64,000 bases of DNA from Leishmania mexicana MHOM/GT/2001/U1103 (GCF_000234665.1 NC_018309.1:238418-302417), one strand, 5' to 3'; shown: positions 30,572 to 41,879, numbered from the stretch's first letter. Notes: generated by a model from the sequence alone, not told the origin. A program made the numbers and translations.

Positions 30572-33500
30572 ATGCCGACACGACCGCAGCAGCAGCGGCA
30601 GCGGCGGCAGCGGCAGCGGCAGCGGCAGCCACACCGGCCACCGTCGAAACAACTTCTGCAGATACGCGAGGAGGGAGGCGGCAGCTACGTAGACTCGAAA
30701 ACGCCGTTTCTACGCGGCGCCCCGTCCTGGTCGCCGAAGACCTCGCCGTCCGCCACGGCTGCAATCGATGGATGCGCCGGCGGTCCCGGTGTCACAGCCA
30801 GCTTCCATCGTGGCAGTGGTGCGGAGATGACTAGCGCCGACGACGGCGACGGCGGGGACAGCGATGAAGGTAAAAGGATAGCGGCCAAGCTGTCAAGAGC
30901 ACGGCACTCGCCGCAACACCCGCGACAGTCCCGTCGTCACTTGCGCATGAGCCCACGCGTCACGTCAGCGTGCAAGGCGAAGAGTGGCGACCAGAGGCGT
31001 GCCTCAAGTTCCGGCAGCGGCCTTGACCGCGCGGCAGCGGCGGCTGTGTTGTTTTCGACCGCCTCTCTTGCCAGGTCTCCGCAGGCACGAGTGACGTCGT
31101 CACCTGCAGTGCTGGGTGGCCATGTCACCTACTACGGCCCCCCGTCCTCGCGCAGCCTCTCCGACACGGACGGCAACGAGGCCGACACGCAGAAGAACCA
31201 GAGCAGCTGCAGTAGCAGCTCCTGCCTGGCCGCGGCGCATACGGCGCCAGGGAGTGAGCCCTCGTCGCCGGCGGCGCGGGTTAGTGACTGCGGTGGCAGC
31301 GGTGGCAGGACCGCGTTTTCGATTCCCGGTAGCGCCAATGACGATGCACGGTGGACGACGGCCGGCTGCAAGCCGGAGGCGGCGATAAGCCGTGACGGCG
31401 AAAGTGGCTCTAGGGCGCACGCATCCCCATTGGCTCCGGGCACCACCACCACGACCCCACTAACATACGCCGCAGTGGCCTCGTCGTCACTGCACGGCAA
31501 GCGACTGCCGAAGTCCCGCGTCAGCTTTAGCCAGTGGCGCAAGCGTGTATGCTGCAGCAGCAGCGCCTCCATCCCAAACACCATCGATAGCGCCAACACC
31601 TCGCCTGGCGCGTCCTCCACAACAGCGGTGGTCTTCCTGAACACCTTCCCCAGCACTCGACTGACGCTGACGACTCCCTTGGCAGCCGCGACGGCGAGCA
31701 CGCCGCGTGCGACAGGCAAGAGCACACCGATAAGCACGCCTTCCGTGGATAGCAACACAGCTGATGGTGACGACGGCAAAGCGAGCGCCCCAAGCGGCGA
31801 CGAGCACGACTGCGCGAGCGGTGGGCCACAACATTTCTCAGCGAGCGCGGCCATGCCGCCCTTGCCTCCATCTGTGCACCGTCACCAGCCGACGCACCTG
31901 ATTCTGCAGCTGCCCCACGCTCCACTACTGCCGCAGGCGCGCAACACTCCGGACTCGGACGACGATATGGTGTGCGACTGCTCTCCACGCACTGCCGGCA
32001 CTTCTAGTATAGCCGCAGCTGCCAATGACCCGTCATCGCCCGTGGTACTTCCGCCGAAGAGTAGCGGCACCGCTACCGCAGCCGCAGCGCCAACCCTGCC
32101 CTTCTCTGCAGCAGAGGTGACGTCCGCGATGGGTGTGCGCATGCCTGGCGTACAGACAGGCGAGCAGCAGCGGCGGCAGCAGTTGAACGCCCTGAAGCCT
32201 GTCATGTCACCGCCCTATATGGCCTTCAGCCCCACGACCCCGCCGCACGGAGGCGCCAAAAGTGGCCCGCTCCTCAAGGTCTCCGCCACCGCCGCGGCGA
32301 CAGCCGGTAAGGGCGTACACCGTGTCCCGTCTGCTGCCTCACTCTTCAACGCGGCGGAGATACTGCCCGGGCTGTTCCTCGGCGCCTACGCTGACGCCAC
32401 TAACACGGAGGCGCTGGCGGCGCACGGTATTTCGCTTGTCATCAACTGCGCGTACGAGTGCCCGGTGACGCCAGCGATGGTGAACAACAACCATCACGTC
32501 CGCTACGCTCAGTGTCCGCTGCGCGACCACTCGGACGAGGTCATCGCACCCTTCTTCACACCTGTCACCCGCATCATCCACGAGCAGCTGCACCGCCGGG
32601 AAATCAATCATCAGCGCATGGCCCGCCGTGCCGCGACGAGCGCGCCGGGTGTCCATGTGAACGACTCCGAGGATCACGAAGTGCAGGAGCGCATGCTGTG
32701 GGCCTGGACGGACGAGGCTGAGAACGTGTGGGTGGCTCAACCGTCGTTTGCGTCGCCGTCACTGCCGGTGGGTGGGCAGCCATCGTTCAAGGAGAGCAAG
32801 CGAGAGACTCCCCGCACACCGTCCTCGACGCGGGGGCTCGGTGCGCGCTTCGGTGACGGCGCCGTGTGCAGCAGCACCATCACCTCATGCTCTCCGTCGC
32901 CGATTCCGGGCGGCAACGCCACCTTCCCGCCCCTTGCCGTCACGCCCATCACGGCTGATCCGGTTGGCGCGACGGTCGCTGAAACTTCTGGTGCCACCAC
33001 GGCTGCTGCCGCTGCTGTTCCAGGATCGGCGGACGTGTCTTCGGCTGCGCAGAACGGCAACAATGTCTGCACGAATACGTTGTTCAACACGGTACCTGCG
33101 CCAACGTTCTCCACGACCTTCACCGAGGCGACGAGCTTCACGGCAACCACCGCACCCCCACCAGAAGCGTCTGCCATCACCGCACTCCCCGCATCGGCGT
33201 CGCCGCCGTCGCCGCTCACCGTCGTTGACCCACGCGACTGCGGTGGCGTGCTCGTGTGCTGCCGCATGGGTGTGAGCCGCAGCGCCACCTTCATCATTGC
33301 CTACCTCATCCTCTACGGCTGCACACTAGCACCACTAGATGACACCGCCTCGCTCTTCGCGCACTTCCTCGAGCGAGAGCGCCGCATCATCGAAGAGGCA
33401 GGCGGGCTGACGTTCTTCACGGACAGCAACGGAGGCGTGTCCAACACATCGTCCCAGGCCCTGGCGACGGCGCCGGCGTGCCCGGGGCGCGGCAGCAGGT

Positions 33501-33838
33501 GTGCGAACGGGGCCCTCACCCCGCACGGAAGTGCAGGCGTGAACGGTGTCCAGCCATTCGTACAGAACCTCCTGGCATCAAGCTCACCGCGGACACTCAG
33601 GCGCTCTGCCATGATACCCGTGTCGCCGCTACTTTCCGCCGGCGGCGGCGGGTGCGTTGCCGGCTCCCTCACAACCCCTCTGAGCGAGAATCCCTCAACA
33701 ATCTCGCAGCAGCGGCTTCGCACGGGGTTGCCCGCCACCCAGATCGAGCTCGCCTCGCGCGCGTGCCAAGCGTGCTACTTGTTGCACCTGCGAGAGCGGC
33801 GGGTGCAGCAGAAGACCTGGCGGCGACTCCTCATCAGC

Positions 33839-33869
<31 letters not shown>

Positions 33870-34747
33870 TGAGCGATCAACAGGATGAGGAACCGCAGAT
33901 GATGACGCTGTCGGCGTCGCGCATGGCGGCGAGAGAGGAAGGGCAAGGGTGCAGTCTGATGGGCAGTGTCGAAGATAATTCAAACTTTGAAGGCGATAGC
34001 AGCGCGATGGCAAGCGTCCGCAGCGATGGCGAGCACCAAGAGGAGCAGCAGCATCACTATCATCGCCATGTCTTCTGTGCGTTGCCGTCGTCAGCGCCGG
34101 TGCCCTCGTACCGCAGCGCGCGTGGAAGTCGCACGATGACGCTGCTAGAGGCGGCCTACTCCGACGAACGCGTTGATGCGGATGACGGGGTGGACGAGGA
34201 GGAGGATAGGCAGGAGGAGGATGCTGCGCGGACGGCTGTTGGGCAGAGATCGGAAAACCTTGCTGCGGTCAGTGCAGCCACCACGCCAACCCAGATGGTG
34301 CGAGACAAGCTCCCAACGCACAAGGTGTGCGTCGCGGCCGCAGAGGCGGCCCCCACCACACCTAATCACAGCACTGTTGCCTCGGCGCTCATCGGCGACG
34401 GCGGGGGCGTGTACGAAACGCCTCTGGCGCTCCGTGAGCAGCAGCAGCAGCAGCAGGCGCCGTTGCGCTCGTCCTGCAGGATTCTCTCCCCACAGCCACA
34501 CATGAAGGGCCTCCCCCACAGCGACCTGAGCGCCAGCGCGAGCACGTTTCTACCCGTCAGTTTTACCAGCAGCGGGGGCGGCGAAGGCGGGAGCGCCTTC
34601 GGAGGCACAGCGCCGGCGATGACGTACCGCGAGGCTTTTGATGCGGTGAAGCGGCAGAAGGCCGACGTCAACCCAAACATCGGCTTCATCCTGGCGCTGC
34701 GCGAGCTCGCCGGGGGCGGCGACTTCAGCTTCAGCACGTCCTTCTGA
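30572..34747 (+). CDS. Dual-specificity protein phosphatase with split catalytic domain
   Basis: A 1,391-residue protein. The DSP fold begins near residue 594 (AAEILPGLFLGAYADA), continues through GISLVINCAYE and PLRDHSDEV, where Asp652 is the likely general acid, and is then interrupted by about 210 Ser/Thr/Ala/Pro-rich residues. The phosphate loop follows as CRMGVSRSATFIIAYLI, with Cys897 as the predicted nucleophile and Arg903 binding phosphate. The usual His before the nucleophile is replaced by Cys. A second insert of over 400 residues, including poly-Gln at 33841-33868, precedes the typical DSP closing helices, MTYREAFDAVKRQ and NPNIGFILALREL near residue 1367, at the very C terminus. 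All catalytic elements are present, so activity is plausible. The N-terminal 590 residues are low-complexity. The start is the first ATG in an otherwise open frame. Confidence 0.9.
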
Positions 34748-36220
34748 AAAGCCGAAGCAGCGAGGAAGCGCTACACGGCGGTGTCCAGAGGTGGGGACAG
34801 CGATGCCCTTCGCGGTGTTTCCGTCTTGTGCGACGCGCCCTCTTCCCTTTCGCCTGGCCTACTCGCCTCGTCGGCGGTGCTGCTGCACATGTCCTCTGAC
34901 AAGTGACGTCTGCTTAGCTGCCCGCCTCTCCGCTCGCTCTGTCAAACGTGTTTGTTTTACGCGGCCGTTGTTGTTCCCGTGCTCGGCGCACCCCACCCCA
35001 CCCCCTCCTGTAGGGAGCCCGGCTGAGCATGCGTCTCTCGCTCTCTGGCTGTGTGCGTGTCTGCGAGGGTGTGACCCTCCTCGTGTACTGGATGCCTTGT
35101 ATTTTGCGCAATCGAAACAGGAGGAGGAGGAGGAGGGGGGGGGGGGGCAGAGGTTCTTCAATGGTGGCCGGTTCTCTGGATGCCGATGTGGAGGCTGAGG
35201 ATGTTCAAATCTCTGTGCGTGTGTGTGTGCCGCCTGGACCTCCCACCCCCTTCCTCCTCCGCCTCCCCCTCCCCCGTCATGCTTTCGCCTGTTCGATGAA
35301 ACGCCGTTGCCGTCAGCGCTGCTAGTGGCGACTTGGTCGGCTGCTACTTGTGCTAGCACGGCGAGCTCTGTCCCGTTCTTTGTCCACTTATATGGCTTCT
35401 CCGTGCTCGTCGCCCGCCCTTTCTCCCCGAGCCTCTCCTTCCCCGTTCGCCGGCCGCATCCCATCGACGCGAGCTCAGCACGGACCACACACAAGCGGCG
35501 GTGAGAAGCAAGACGAGGAGGGCAGTGGAAGGGCACAGTCCCGGTGGGGCCCGTCCCCCATCACCACACGCAAAGCGTTCCCTCTCTGCTCGGGGTGTAG
35601 AAAAGACCCATCGTCAGCGGTGGCACATGATCTGCAAGCATCACCTCGTGCGTGAGGGTTGTCTTGCGCCGACCTCAAGTCACCTCTACCCCCCCCCTCC
35701 CTCCCTCCCTCCTGTGAGCAGTGCTTACCGCAGCTACCGCCGATTGCCAAGATAGGCGCGCCTACAGAAGCAGGAGCGCACATTGCTCTCGTGCAAGCAC
35801 CCCTCCCCCTCCCCCTCCCCCCGTCCCGTCCCGTCAACGACACCACACAGCAGCTATACATCGAGTCCACCAGCCAACCGCCACCCACACTCCCTCCGCA
35901 CCCACTCGGCCGAAGAGGCAGTCGTCATCGGCATCTCCCTCGCTCGCTGTTGCCCTGTGTGATTAAGTGGGCGTCGGTGCTCCGCGTGCACTGGAGAGGC
36001 ACGAAACGACGAACGGGCCGCAGGAAGGATACAACACGGCAAGGCACTTGTGTGCGCCGGTTTGTCGCGCATCGCAGTGCGCCTGCTCCTACCCACCCCC
36101 CTCCTCCCACACACACACACACACACAAAACCCCGTCGATCGCTCGCTCTCGCTCTCTGACCCCTTCCCCCGTCCCCACCACCACCACCACCACCTCCCC
36201 AAGAAACAGTGCCGTAGACC
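34748..36220. other. Spacer after the phosphatase gene
   Basis: About 1.5 kb without a credible gene. It contains a G-run at about 35137-35150 preceded by GGA repeats, pyrimidine tracts at about 35245-35276, 35691-35713 and 35799-35830, and a (CA)n run at about 36111-36126. The block at 35500-35660 is more complex in composition than its surroundings but was not recognised. Confidence 0.55.
36163..36203 (+). promoter_or_regulatory. Putative spliced-leader acceptor for the 36221 gene
   Basis: A C/T tract with CCA repeats at 36163-36200 is followed by AG at 36202-36203, 17 bases before the ATG. Confidence 0.5.
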
Positions 36221-38398
36221 ATGTCCACATCGGAGACGTCGGTGAAGAGGCAGCGCGCAAGGATCGCCTGGCTGGAGGCGTCCCTGGATACGAGCATTGT
36301 CGCCTACGAGTCTCACCGCAACGCGCTCGAGAACGTCCACGCGTATCTGGAGAAGTGGCAGCAGTCGCCTGACCAGGGGTGCATCCACATTAGCCCAGCA
36401 GCGCTAAGTGAGCTGCTGAGCGACATCGTCGATGTGCTGGAGCAATGCGCGCTTCGGTTGCAGCCCATAGATGGTGCAACGCCAGCAGCAGAGTCGCCGA
36501 CGGAGCAAGCGCACTCGGAACACCGCTCCAGGGACGCGCATCTCTATCCTGACAACGCCTACGGAACACGTCGGAACAAGGCCGTACCTGCCCCACCACA
36601 GCAGCAGCCCCAGATGACCCCACGTTCTCTCTCGGAGCTGTCGAGGGGGACCCACCCACGCGGGGCGGAGGACGATCTGCATGAGGCGTCGACGACGACG
36701 ACAGAGAGCAGGCGCCACCCGCAGTCGAAGCCGGTGCCGCAGTACTGCCCACTGTCATCGTCGCGCTCCCGCACGTCGTCTGTGCTACCGGCGATGAGCG
36801 AGAAAGCGGCTGCAGCAGTGCAGCCCGTTTACACGGGGAGCGCCGACTTAACGCCGCCGCCGTCGCAGGCGCAGGCCGGCTCGTGGAAGTCCAAGCCGAG
36901 GCCTCGCGCGCCCCCTCGCGAGCGGATGGGTGTGGCACTGACGCCGTGGCCCATCATAGACGACAGACATCAAGCAAGTGGCGCCGCAGCCGGCCCGGGA
37001 GATGGCATTCAAAGGGACCCGACCCCGACGTCGGCCCGCCTGCGAGCGGAGGAGAACCACAATGAGCTGCCCGCACCGCAGTACAGCGCTTACAAGAGAA
37101 CAGGACGTCCGCTGCTGCCCTCGCCGGAGCGGCGCGCGACCGCGGAAGAGCTCGCGGAGCTCGCGGCGGCCGAGGAGGAGGCAAGGGAGAATAGCGCATA
37201 CCAGCAGTCCTTCGGCGCGTGCAGCCACAGCCGCGAGAGTGACCGCAACTGTGTCAGCACTGGGCATCGCTGGCCCTCCCCTGCCTCCTCGTCGACGTCG
37301 GCGTCGCATCAACTGCATCCACCACCGCCGCTGCAGGGGGAGCAACATAGCCAGAGCTACTGGAGCGAGGAGCAAGACATCCCATATCGTCGGGGCTCTT
37401 CGGCAGCGGGCGAGCGCCGCAGCAGCAACACGGGCGCCGGCAGCCACGTCGGCTCGGGCCGCTCCGGCCTGTCTGAGGAGGGCCGATACGCTGGTATTGC
37501 ACCGGCAGCCGCGGGTGGGCACCCGGCGGCGTCGCACCAGCAAACCAGTGCCGGTGGTCGCGCTCTCAGTCGGACATCCAGCAACCCCAGGGGCAGCCCC
37601 TCGGATGCCGCGGTGGCAGCCGTGGAGTCGTTGTCTTACGCGTCGTCCTCCGCCGTGAACCACCCGTGCCAACCGCGCGGCGGCGCAGCAGCAATGTATC
37701 CAGGTTATCCCGTGGCGGCATCGCAGGCGGGCAGCCTCGGTCTTGTCTACACTCCCAGTGTGACGCCACAGCGGGACTCGGACAATGGAGCGGCGGTAGC
37801 GGCCCTGCAGCAGCTCGGTGATCGGCGCCCCCTGCGCACCTACAGCCAGCGGCCCATCGCCCCGAAAGCGAACGACAGCAGCCAGGTCGAGTCCACCGTG
37901 TACCAACGTCGTATGTTGTCGCCGTCAGCGAGGATGAGGCCTTTGCGGGCCGACTCGCCGGAGACGCTGCGCTTCATGGACAGGGAAGATGCCTTCCTCG
38001 AGAAGCAGCGGCGAAAGCTGCTGAGGGAGGAGCACCGCGACCCTCTCCAACCGCACAACAAGGCCGACTCCACGCTTTACATCACGGCGAACCCTGGTGG
38101 TCCGTCCGTCGCGAACGGTGGCAAGGCTGCCAAGGAGAAGGCACCGGAGATGACGGCCGTCGAGGAGCAACTCATCGCCGAGCGCACGATCCTGAGCACG
38201 CAGCTCGAAAAGATGCAGATGGAGATGTCCATTGCCGTCGCGCGACACCGTGAGCGTGGGAATGAGCAGCGCTACACGCAGCTGAACACGCGCATGAGGC
38301 GCGTGATGAAGGACCTGGACAGGGTGGAGTGGGAGCTGCGCGTCGTGCGTAACATTGACCGCCAGTCCCGCTCGCAGTCTCCCGCGAACGGGATATAG
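36221..38398 (+). CDS. Hypothetical protein with N-terminal helices and C-terminal coiled coil
   Basis: A 725-residue protein of unrecognised family. The first 85 residues look helical (RQRARIAWLEASLDTSIVAY, then PAALSELLSDIVDVLEQCAL). The middle is Ser/Pro/Gly/Gln-rich and probably disordered, with one charged helix near residue 308 (RRATAEELAELAAAEEEARE). From about residue 585 there is an Arg/Glu-rich segment (FMDREDAFLEKQRRKLLREE). Around 640-715 a heptad-like stretch (VEEQLIAERTILSTQLEKM, then QLNTRMRRVMKDLDRVEWEL) is a likely coiled coil. Similar head-and-tail coiled-coil architecture is common among cytoskeletal and basal-body proteins, but no specific motif supports that here. The ATG at 36221 lies shortly after a good acceptor AG. 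Confidence 0.82.
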   Translation: MSTSETSVKRQRARIAWLEASLDTSIVAYESHRNALENVHAYLEKWQQSPDQGCIHISPAALSELLSDIVDVLEQCALRLQPIDGATPAAESPTEQAHSEHRSRDAHLYPDNAYGTRRNKAVPAPPQQQPQMTPRSLSELSRGTHPRGAEDDLHEASTTTTESRRHPQSKPVPQYCPLSSSRSRTSSVLPAMSEKAAAAVQPVYTGSADLTPPPSQAQAGSWKSKPRPRAPPRERMGVALTPWPIIDDRHQASGAAAGPGDGIQRDPTPTSARLRAEENHNELPAPQYSAYKRTGRPLLPSPERRATAEELAELAAAEEEARENSAYQQSFGACSHSRESDRNCVSTGHRWPSPASSSTSASHQLHPPPPLQGEQHSQSYWSEEQDIPYRRGSSAAGERRSSNTGAGSHVGSGRSGLSEEGRYAGIAPAAAGGHPAASHQQTSAGGRALSRTSSNPRGSPSDAAVAAVESLSYASSSAVNHPCQPRGGAAAMYPGYPVAASQAGSLGLVYTPSVTPQRDSDNGAAVAALQQLGDRRPLRTYSQRPIAPKANDSSQVESTVYQRRMLSPSARMRPLRADSPETLRFMDREDAFLEKQRRKLLREEHRDPLQPHNKADSTLYITANPGGPSVANGGKAAKEKAPEMTAVEEQLIAERTILSTQLEKMQMEMSIAVARHRERGNEQRYTQLNTRMRRVMKDLDRVEWELRVVRNIDRQSRSQSPANGI

Positions 38399-38399
38399 A

Positions 38400-38439
38400 G
38401 CTGCACCCGGGACGCGTGGTGCCGGGTGCAGCCGGCACC
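38400..38439 (+). promoter_or_regulatory. Two mutually exclusive hairpins just after a stop codon
   Basis: GCTGCACCCGG (38400-38410) pairs perfectly with CCGGGTGCAGC (38422-38432). The overlapping GGTGCCGG (38418-38425) pairs perfectly with CCGGCACC (38432-38439). The two stems share bases, so only one can form at a time. They begin two bases after the stop of the 36221 gene. GC-rich DNA makes such pairings more likely by chance, so function is open. Confidence 0.4.
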
Positions 38440-38566
38440 GGTAGCCACTGGGAGAAGGTGAAGGGCGGGCAGAGCCGTGAAGGCGGTTAGGATGCTGGTG
38501 ATGGGGGGAGGAGGAGGAGGAGGGGGGGTTACTCACCAGTTCTAGGGGCACCACGTCACATGGCAT

Positions 38567-38585
38567 CACACACACACACACACAC
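38567..38585 (+). repeat. (CA)n dinucleotide repeat
   Basis: A perfect CA alternation of 19 bases in the spacer. Confidence 0.9.
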
Positions 38586-39060
38586 CTCCCGCAGTGAAGT
38601 CTCTCTCTCTGTGTGTGTGTGCCTCGTACTCCTTTCCAGCCCTGCTGCTGCTGCTGCTGTTTCTCCAAGAGTGCCGCTACTCGGACATGACCCTTTTCTG
38701 CACGCCGCCCACCGCCACCGCCACCGCCACCCCCCTCCCTCTCTGCTGTTCCCGCCTATTGCTGCTTGTCTTCCTCCCTCCCTCACACTCGCCTCCCGCG
38801 CGCGTGTGTGTGTGTGTCCGTCTGCGTCTTGGTGTCTGGCGCGTGCGCGCCAAGGCAGCGCCTTCCTCTCCATCGCCCATGCCGGTGTTCGCTACACTCG
38901 CGCACTCGGCACTCAGCACGTCAGGCGTTCCCGCCGCCCCCACCCCCACCCCACCCCTCCTACACACGCACGCACGCACGCACACGCGCGCAGGTCCTCC
39001 CCCTCCCCCTCCCCAACCATCGTCGCTGCTTTTCAGCTGTACTCCTCTTCCTCCCTATAC

Positions 39061-39115
39061 ATGATATATATATATGTGTGTGTGTGTACGTGTACGTGTA
39101 CGTGTACGTCTGTGT
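39061..39115 (+). repeat. Compound (AT)n(GT)n(GTACGT)n repeat
   Basis: AT alternation passes directly into GT alternation and then four GTAC-containing hexamers. Likely unstable; no function evident. Confidence 0.85.
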
Positions 39116-39850
39116 GCGTCGATCTTGTAACTGTCTTCTCTTGCCAGCGCTGTCCCCCTCCCCACCTGTCCTCGATTTATGCGTGCGTACGCGTGACTCG
39201 ATGCAGCTCTCCTTGCTCCGGTGTGCATGTCGGTCGGCATGCGCGCGTTCGTTTCGGTCCCCCTGTACGCCTCCGTCTGCAACCTTTAAAACAGCTCAAG
39301 ACCCGTCCGCCACCCCCACACCCCTTCCACGTCCCGTTCTTCTCCTTGGCCAGCGCTCGCTGCTGCTGCTGCTGCTGGTAAAACCACACGCGGGGGGGGG
39401 GGGGGCACACCTCCTGCGTGTGGCGAGGCCATCCAGGAGAGAGGGGGACGCTCCTCCGCACGGCTCTTCGCGCGGCGTTTCACCGCCCGCACGCAACTGT
39501 GCTGCACCCACAGTCCTCAATCACCCACGCCTTATGCGCCCCCCCCCCCAACCTCCCACCCATCCTCAACTCGCAGCCACGTTGGCTCTCCCGCGATCAC
39601 CCGCCTCCTCCCCCGCCCGTCCAGCGATCTCTCTCTCTCCTTTCTACTTCGCGCTGCGCCTTCCCATTCACTCTTCGTACAACTGCTTGCTCGTTGTCCT
39701 CCTCTCTCCCCTCCACACACACACACACACATCTCCGGCAGCCGCAGTGGCTCACCACCACCACGATCACCATCAACACCACCATCACCACCGTCGTCGT
39801 TGTTATTGTTCACCCGAAACCGAAGCAGCACTCGGTCTCTCCCGTTCCAC

Positions 39851-39907
39851 GCACTCTGCCCTCTCTGCTCTCTCCCCCCCCGCCCCCGCCTTCGTGTCAC
39901 CGGCAAG
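39851..39907 (+). promoter_or_regulatory. Putative spliced-leader acceptor for VTA1
   Basis: A C/T-rich tract from about 39851 to 39893, with scattered G, is followed by AG at 39906-39907, 105 bases before the ATG at 40013. Confidence 0.5.
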
Positions 39908-40012
39908 ACGTGACGGAGAACGGCGCGTATCTGGCCCTCCCCCTGACGTTGTCCCGTGACACCGACCTGGAAAGACCGACACGCATGCGCACAGCCGTGC
40001 GCGCTCATCAAA

Positions 40013-41116
40013 ATGGCGTCCTCTGCAACTCTACTGGAGAAAGTGCCTAAGCCGTGGGCGGCGCTGGTGCGGCCATTCCTGCAGCGCTCGCACGAGTTCG
40101 AAGACAAGGCGCCGCTCGTGGCGTACTACCTGCGCACGCACGTCGCCTTCCTGTGCATGCGGCAGCGGAGCAAGGAAGACAAGGAAGGCACCGCCTTCCT
40201 CATGACCCTGCTTGACGAGCTGGAGGCGAGCAAGGCGCACCTCGGTACGCAGCTGCAAGGCGTTGATGGGCGGACGGTGCTCACCAAGTTTGCACTCATG
40301 CTCTTCGCCCGCGCCGATGACGCGGAACGGACCGGGAACGCGTCCATGGCGATTGTGCGCCTCTTCTACACCGCGTCCATACTGTTCGAGGCGACGGCGC
40401 AGTTCACCGACGACGGTGCCATGGACTCCATTGCGGCACAGAAAAGCAAGTACGCCAAGTACATCGCCACCCGCATGAAGAAGGCACTCGGCAAGAATGA
40501 GGCCTACGTGAGCCCCAACAAGCTGGAGGCGGCGGACGAGGATGCGGCGGACGAGGATGCGGCGGACGGTGTCGGCGACGCGAATGGCGCGGGCCAGGCG
40601 ACAACGTTCACGACGGCGCCGGCGAGCTGCTTCATGCGGCCGACATCGCAGCCCACGTCCGACTCCAACCGGGCGCCAGCGCCAAGCACCGCGCACGAAA
40701 ACTTACCTGCCCCGCCGTATACGCCTCCACCGGCGACGCAGAAGCTTGACACGCCGCCGCCACCGTACACTCAGGGAAAAAGCAAGACACCAGTGCAGCC
40801 ATCTCCCATGAAGAACAAGTACGCGCCACCGCAGCCTCAGCACCCATCACAGCAGAAGCAACAGCAGCAGCGGCTCTCCACCAGCTCGGCAGTGCCGAGC
40901 CTCCCGCCGCAGCCGTCCTCCGCGCAGCAGCGGTACGCGGCTCCGCCGAGCGCCAGCGGCGGCGGCGGCGCGACCGGCTTCAAGCCCTCCATAGACCAGA
41001 TGATCGACGCCCAGAAGTTGGCCAGCCAGGCAGTGAGTGCGCTTCAATTCTATGATTACGAAAATGCGAAGCAGCAACTGGTGGCGTCGCTGCGAGTGCT
41101 GAACGGGGTTCAGTGA
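40013..41116 (+). CDS. VTA1: VTA1/LIP5-like ESCRT-III regulator (Vps4 cofactor)
   Basis: A 367-residue protein with the length and two-ended architecture of Vta1/LIP5. This cytosolic protein binds ESCRT-III subunits with its N-terminal tandem MIT-like domain and activates the Vps4 ATPase with its C-terminal dimerisation domain. Residues about 8-160 match the N-terminal domain: KPWAALVRPFLQRSHEFEDK, PLVAYYLRTHVAFLCM, then LFYTASILFEATAQFTDDG and KYAKYIATRMKKALG. A Pro-rich linker (about 165-320) follows, including three tandem ADEDA-type units encoded by a 15-base repeat near 40529-40570 and a PPPY sequence near residue 248. The last 45 residues (IDQMIDAQKLASQAVSALQF, DYENAKQQLVASLRVLN) are the typical VSL tail. 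The start at 40013 (MASSATLLEK) aligns with the domain. Strong assignment. Confidence 0.92.
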   Translation: MASSATLLEKVPKPWAALVRPFLQRSHEFEDKAPLVAYYLRTHVAFLCMRQRSKEDKEGTAFLMTLLDELEASKAHLGTQLQGVDGRTVLTKFALMLFARADDAERTGNASMAIVRLFYTASILFEATAQFTDDGAMDSIAAQKSKYAKYIATRMKKALGKNEAYVSPNKLEAADEDAADEDAADGVGDANGAGQATTFTTAPASCFMRPTSQPTSDSNRAPAPSTAHENLPAPPYTPPPATQKLDTPPPPYTQGKSKTPVQPSPMKNKYAPPQPQHPSQQKQQQQRLSTSSAVPSLPPQPSSAQQRYAAPPSASGGGGATGFKPSIDQMIDAQKLASQAVSALQFYDYENAKQQLVASLRVLNGVQ

Positions 41117-41388
41117 TGGCAACGATGATGGCCATTCTCACGATCGTGGTCCGTCGCTCTGCAGGGCGCTGCTTGGTGGGGCCGCGGCGGCAAGACACAA
41201 AGCGCGAAACGGCAGATGCGAGGGGTATCGAGCGGAAACACCGTCGGAAGCCCCGCCGCCGTGTAGCCGACACTCTCCCACGCAGCCTCTCCTTACTTCA
41301 CATCGTGTGTGTCACCCTTTCGCCCGTTGTGGCCGTATCCCGGCGGCGCAGCGTGCCTACATGTATGCGTGCACTTGTTCGTGTGTTC

Positions 41389-41408
41389 GTGTGTGTGTGT
41401 GTGTGTGT
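41389..41408 (+). repeat. (GT)n dinucleotide repeat
   Basis: A GT alternation of 20 bases in the spacer. Confidence 0.9.
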
Positions 41409-41879
41409 TGCTCAGTCGGCAGACAAAAGAAAGCACGGCATGGGGGAGTGGGGGTGGGGGGACGGCGGCGACGCGGATGGCGCGTGCATGTGTCTGCGCC
41501 GTCGCTGTCCCAGTCTCTCTGTGTTGCATCTTCCCTTCTCGCGTTACTAGTGTGCCAGTGGCGTGCGGGTGCATGTCTTGTCGGCGTACCGCCCGGCGTG
41601 TCCGTGGACTCTGCCCCCCCCCCTCCCCCACTCTCCCCGTTCAATTGTTGCTGTGGTCGACTGAAATGTGTCCAAGTAGGTGGGTTGCTGGATAGGCGTG
41701 TGCTAGGCCGGGTGCCCGTGCATGAATACCCGCCGGCATCTCGAGAATGCCACTCTCTCGCTCTGGCTTTCCTATCACCACCACCACACAAGCACGCATG
41801 CTTCTCTTCGCCATCCCCCTCTCCCACCCCTCACTGGCGAGCCGTTCGCCCGCGTGCATAGGTGCGGCGTGCGTGTGTG

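Larger units (their letters stand above)
38399..40012. other. Spacer upstream of VTA1
   Basis: About 1.6 kb. It begins with two overlapping hairpins right after the stop codon. Then come GGA/G runs near 38500-38527, a (CA)n run at 38567-38585, a compound AT/GT/GTAC repeat at about 39061-39115, a 14-base G-run at 39391-39404, and very long C/T tracts up to 39897. The long open frames in it (for example 38766-39959) are translations of these repeats. Confidence 0.6.

Noticed and set aside
38766..39959. A 397-codon open frame on the plus strand in a spacer
   Set aside because: It translates CT tracts, CA repeats and GT repeats into Cys/Pro/Ser/His runs; no folded segment is visible and pyrimidine tracts run through it.
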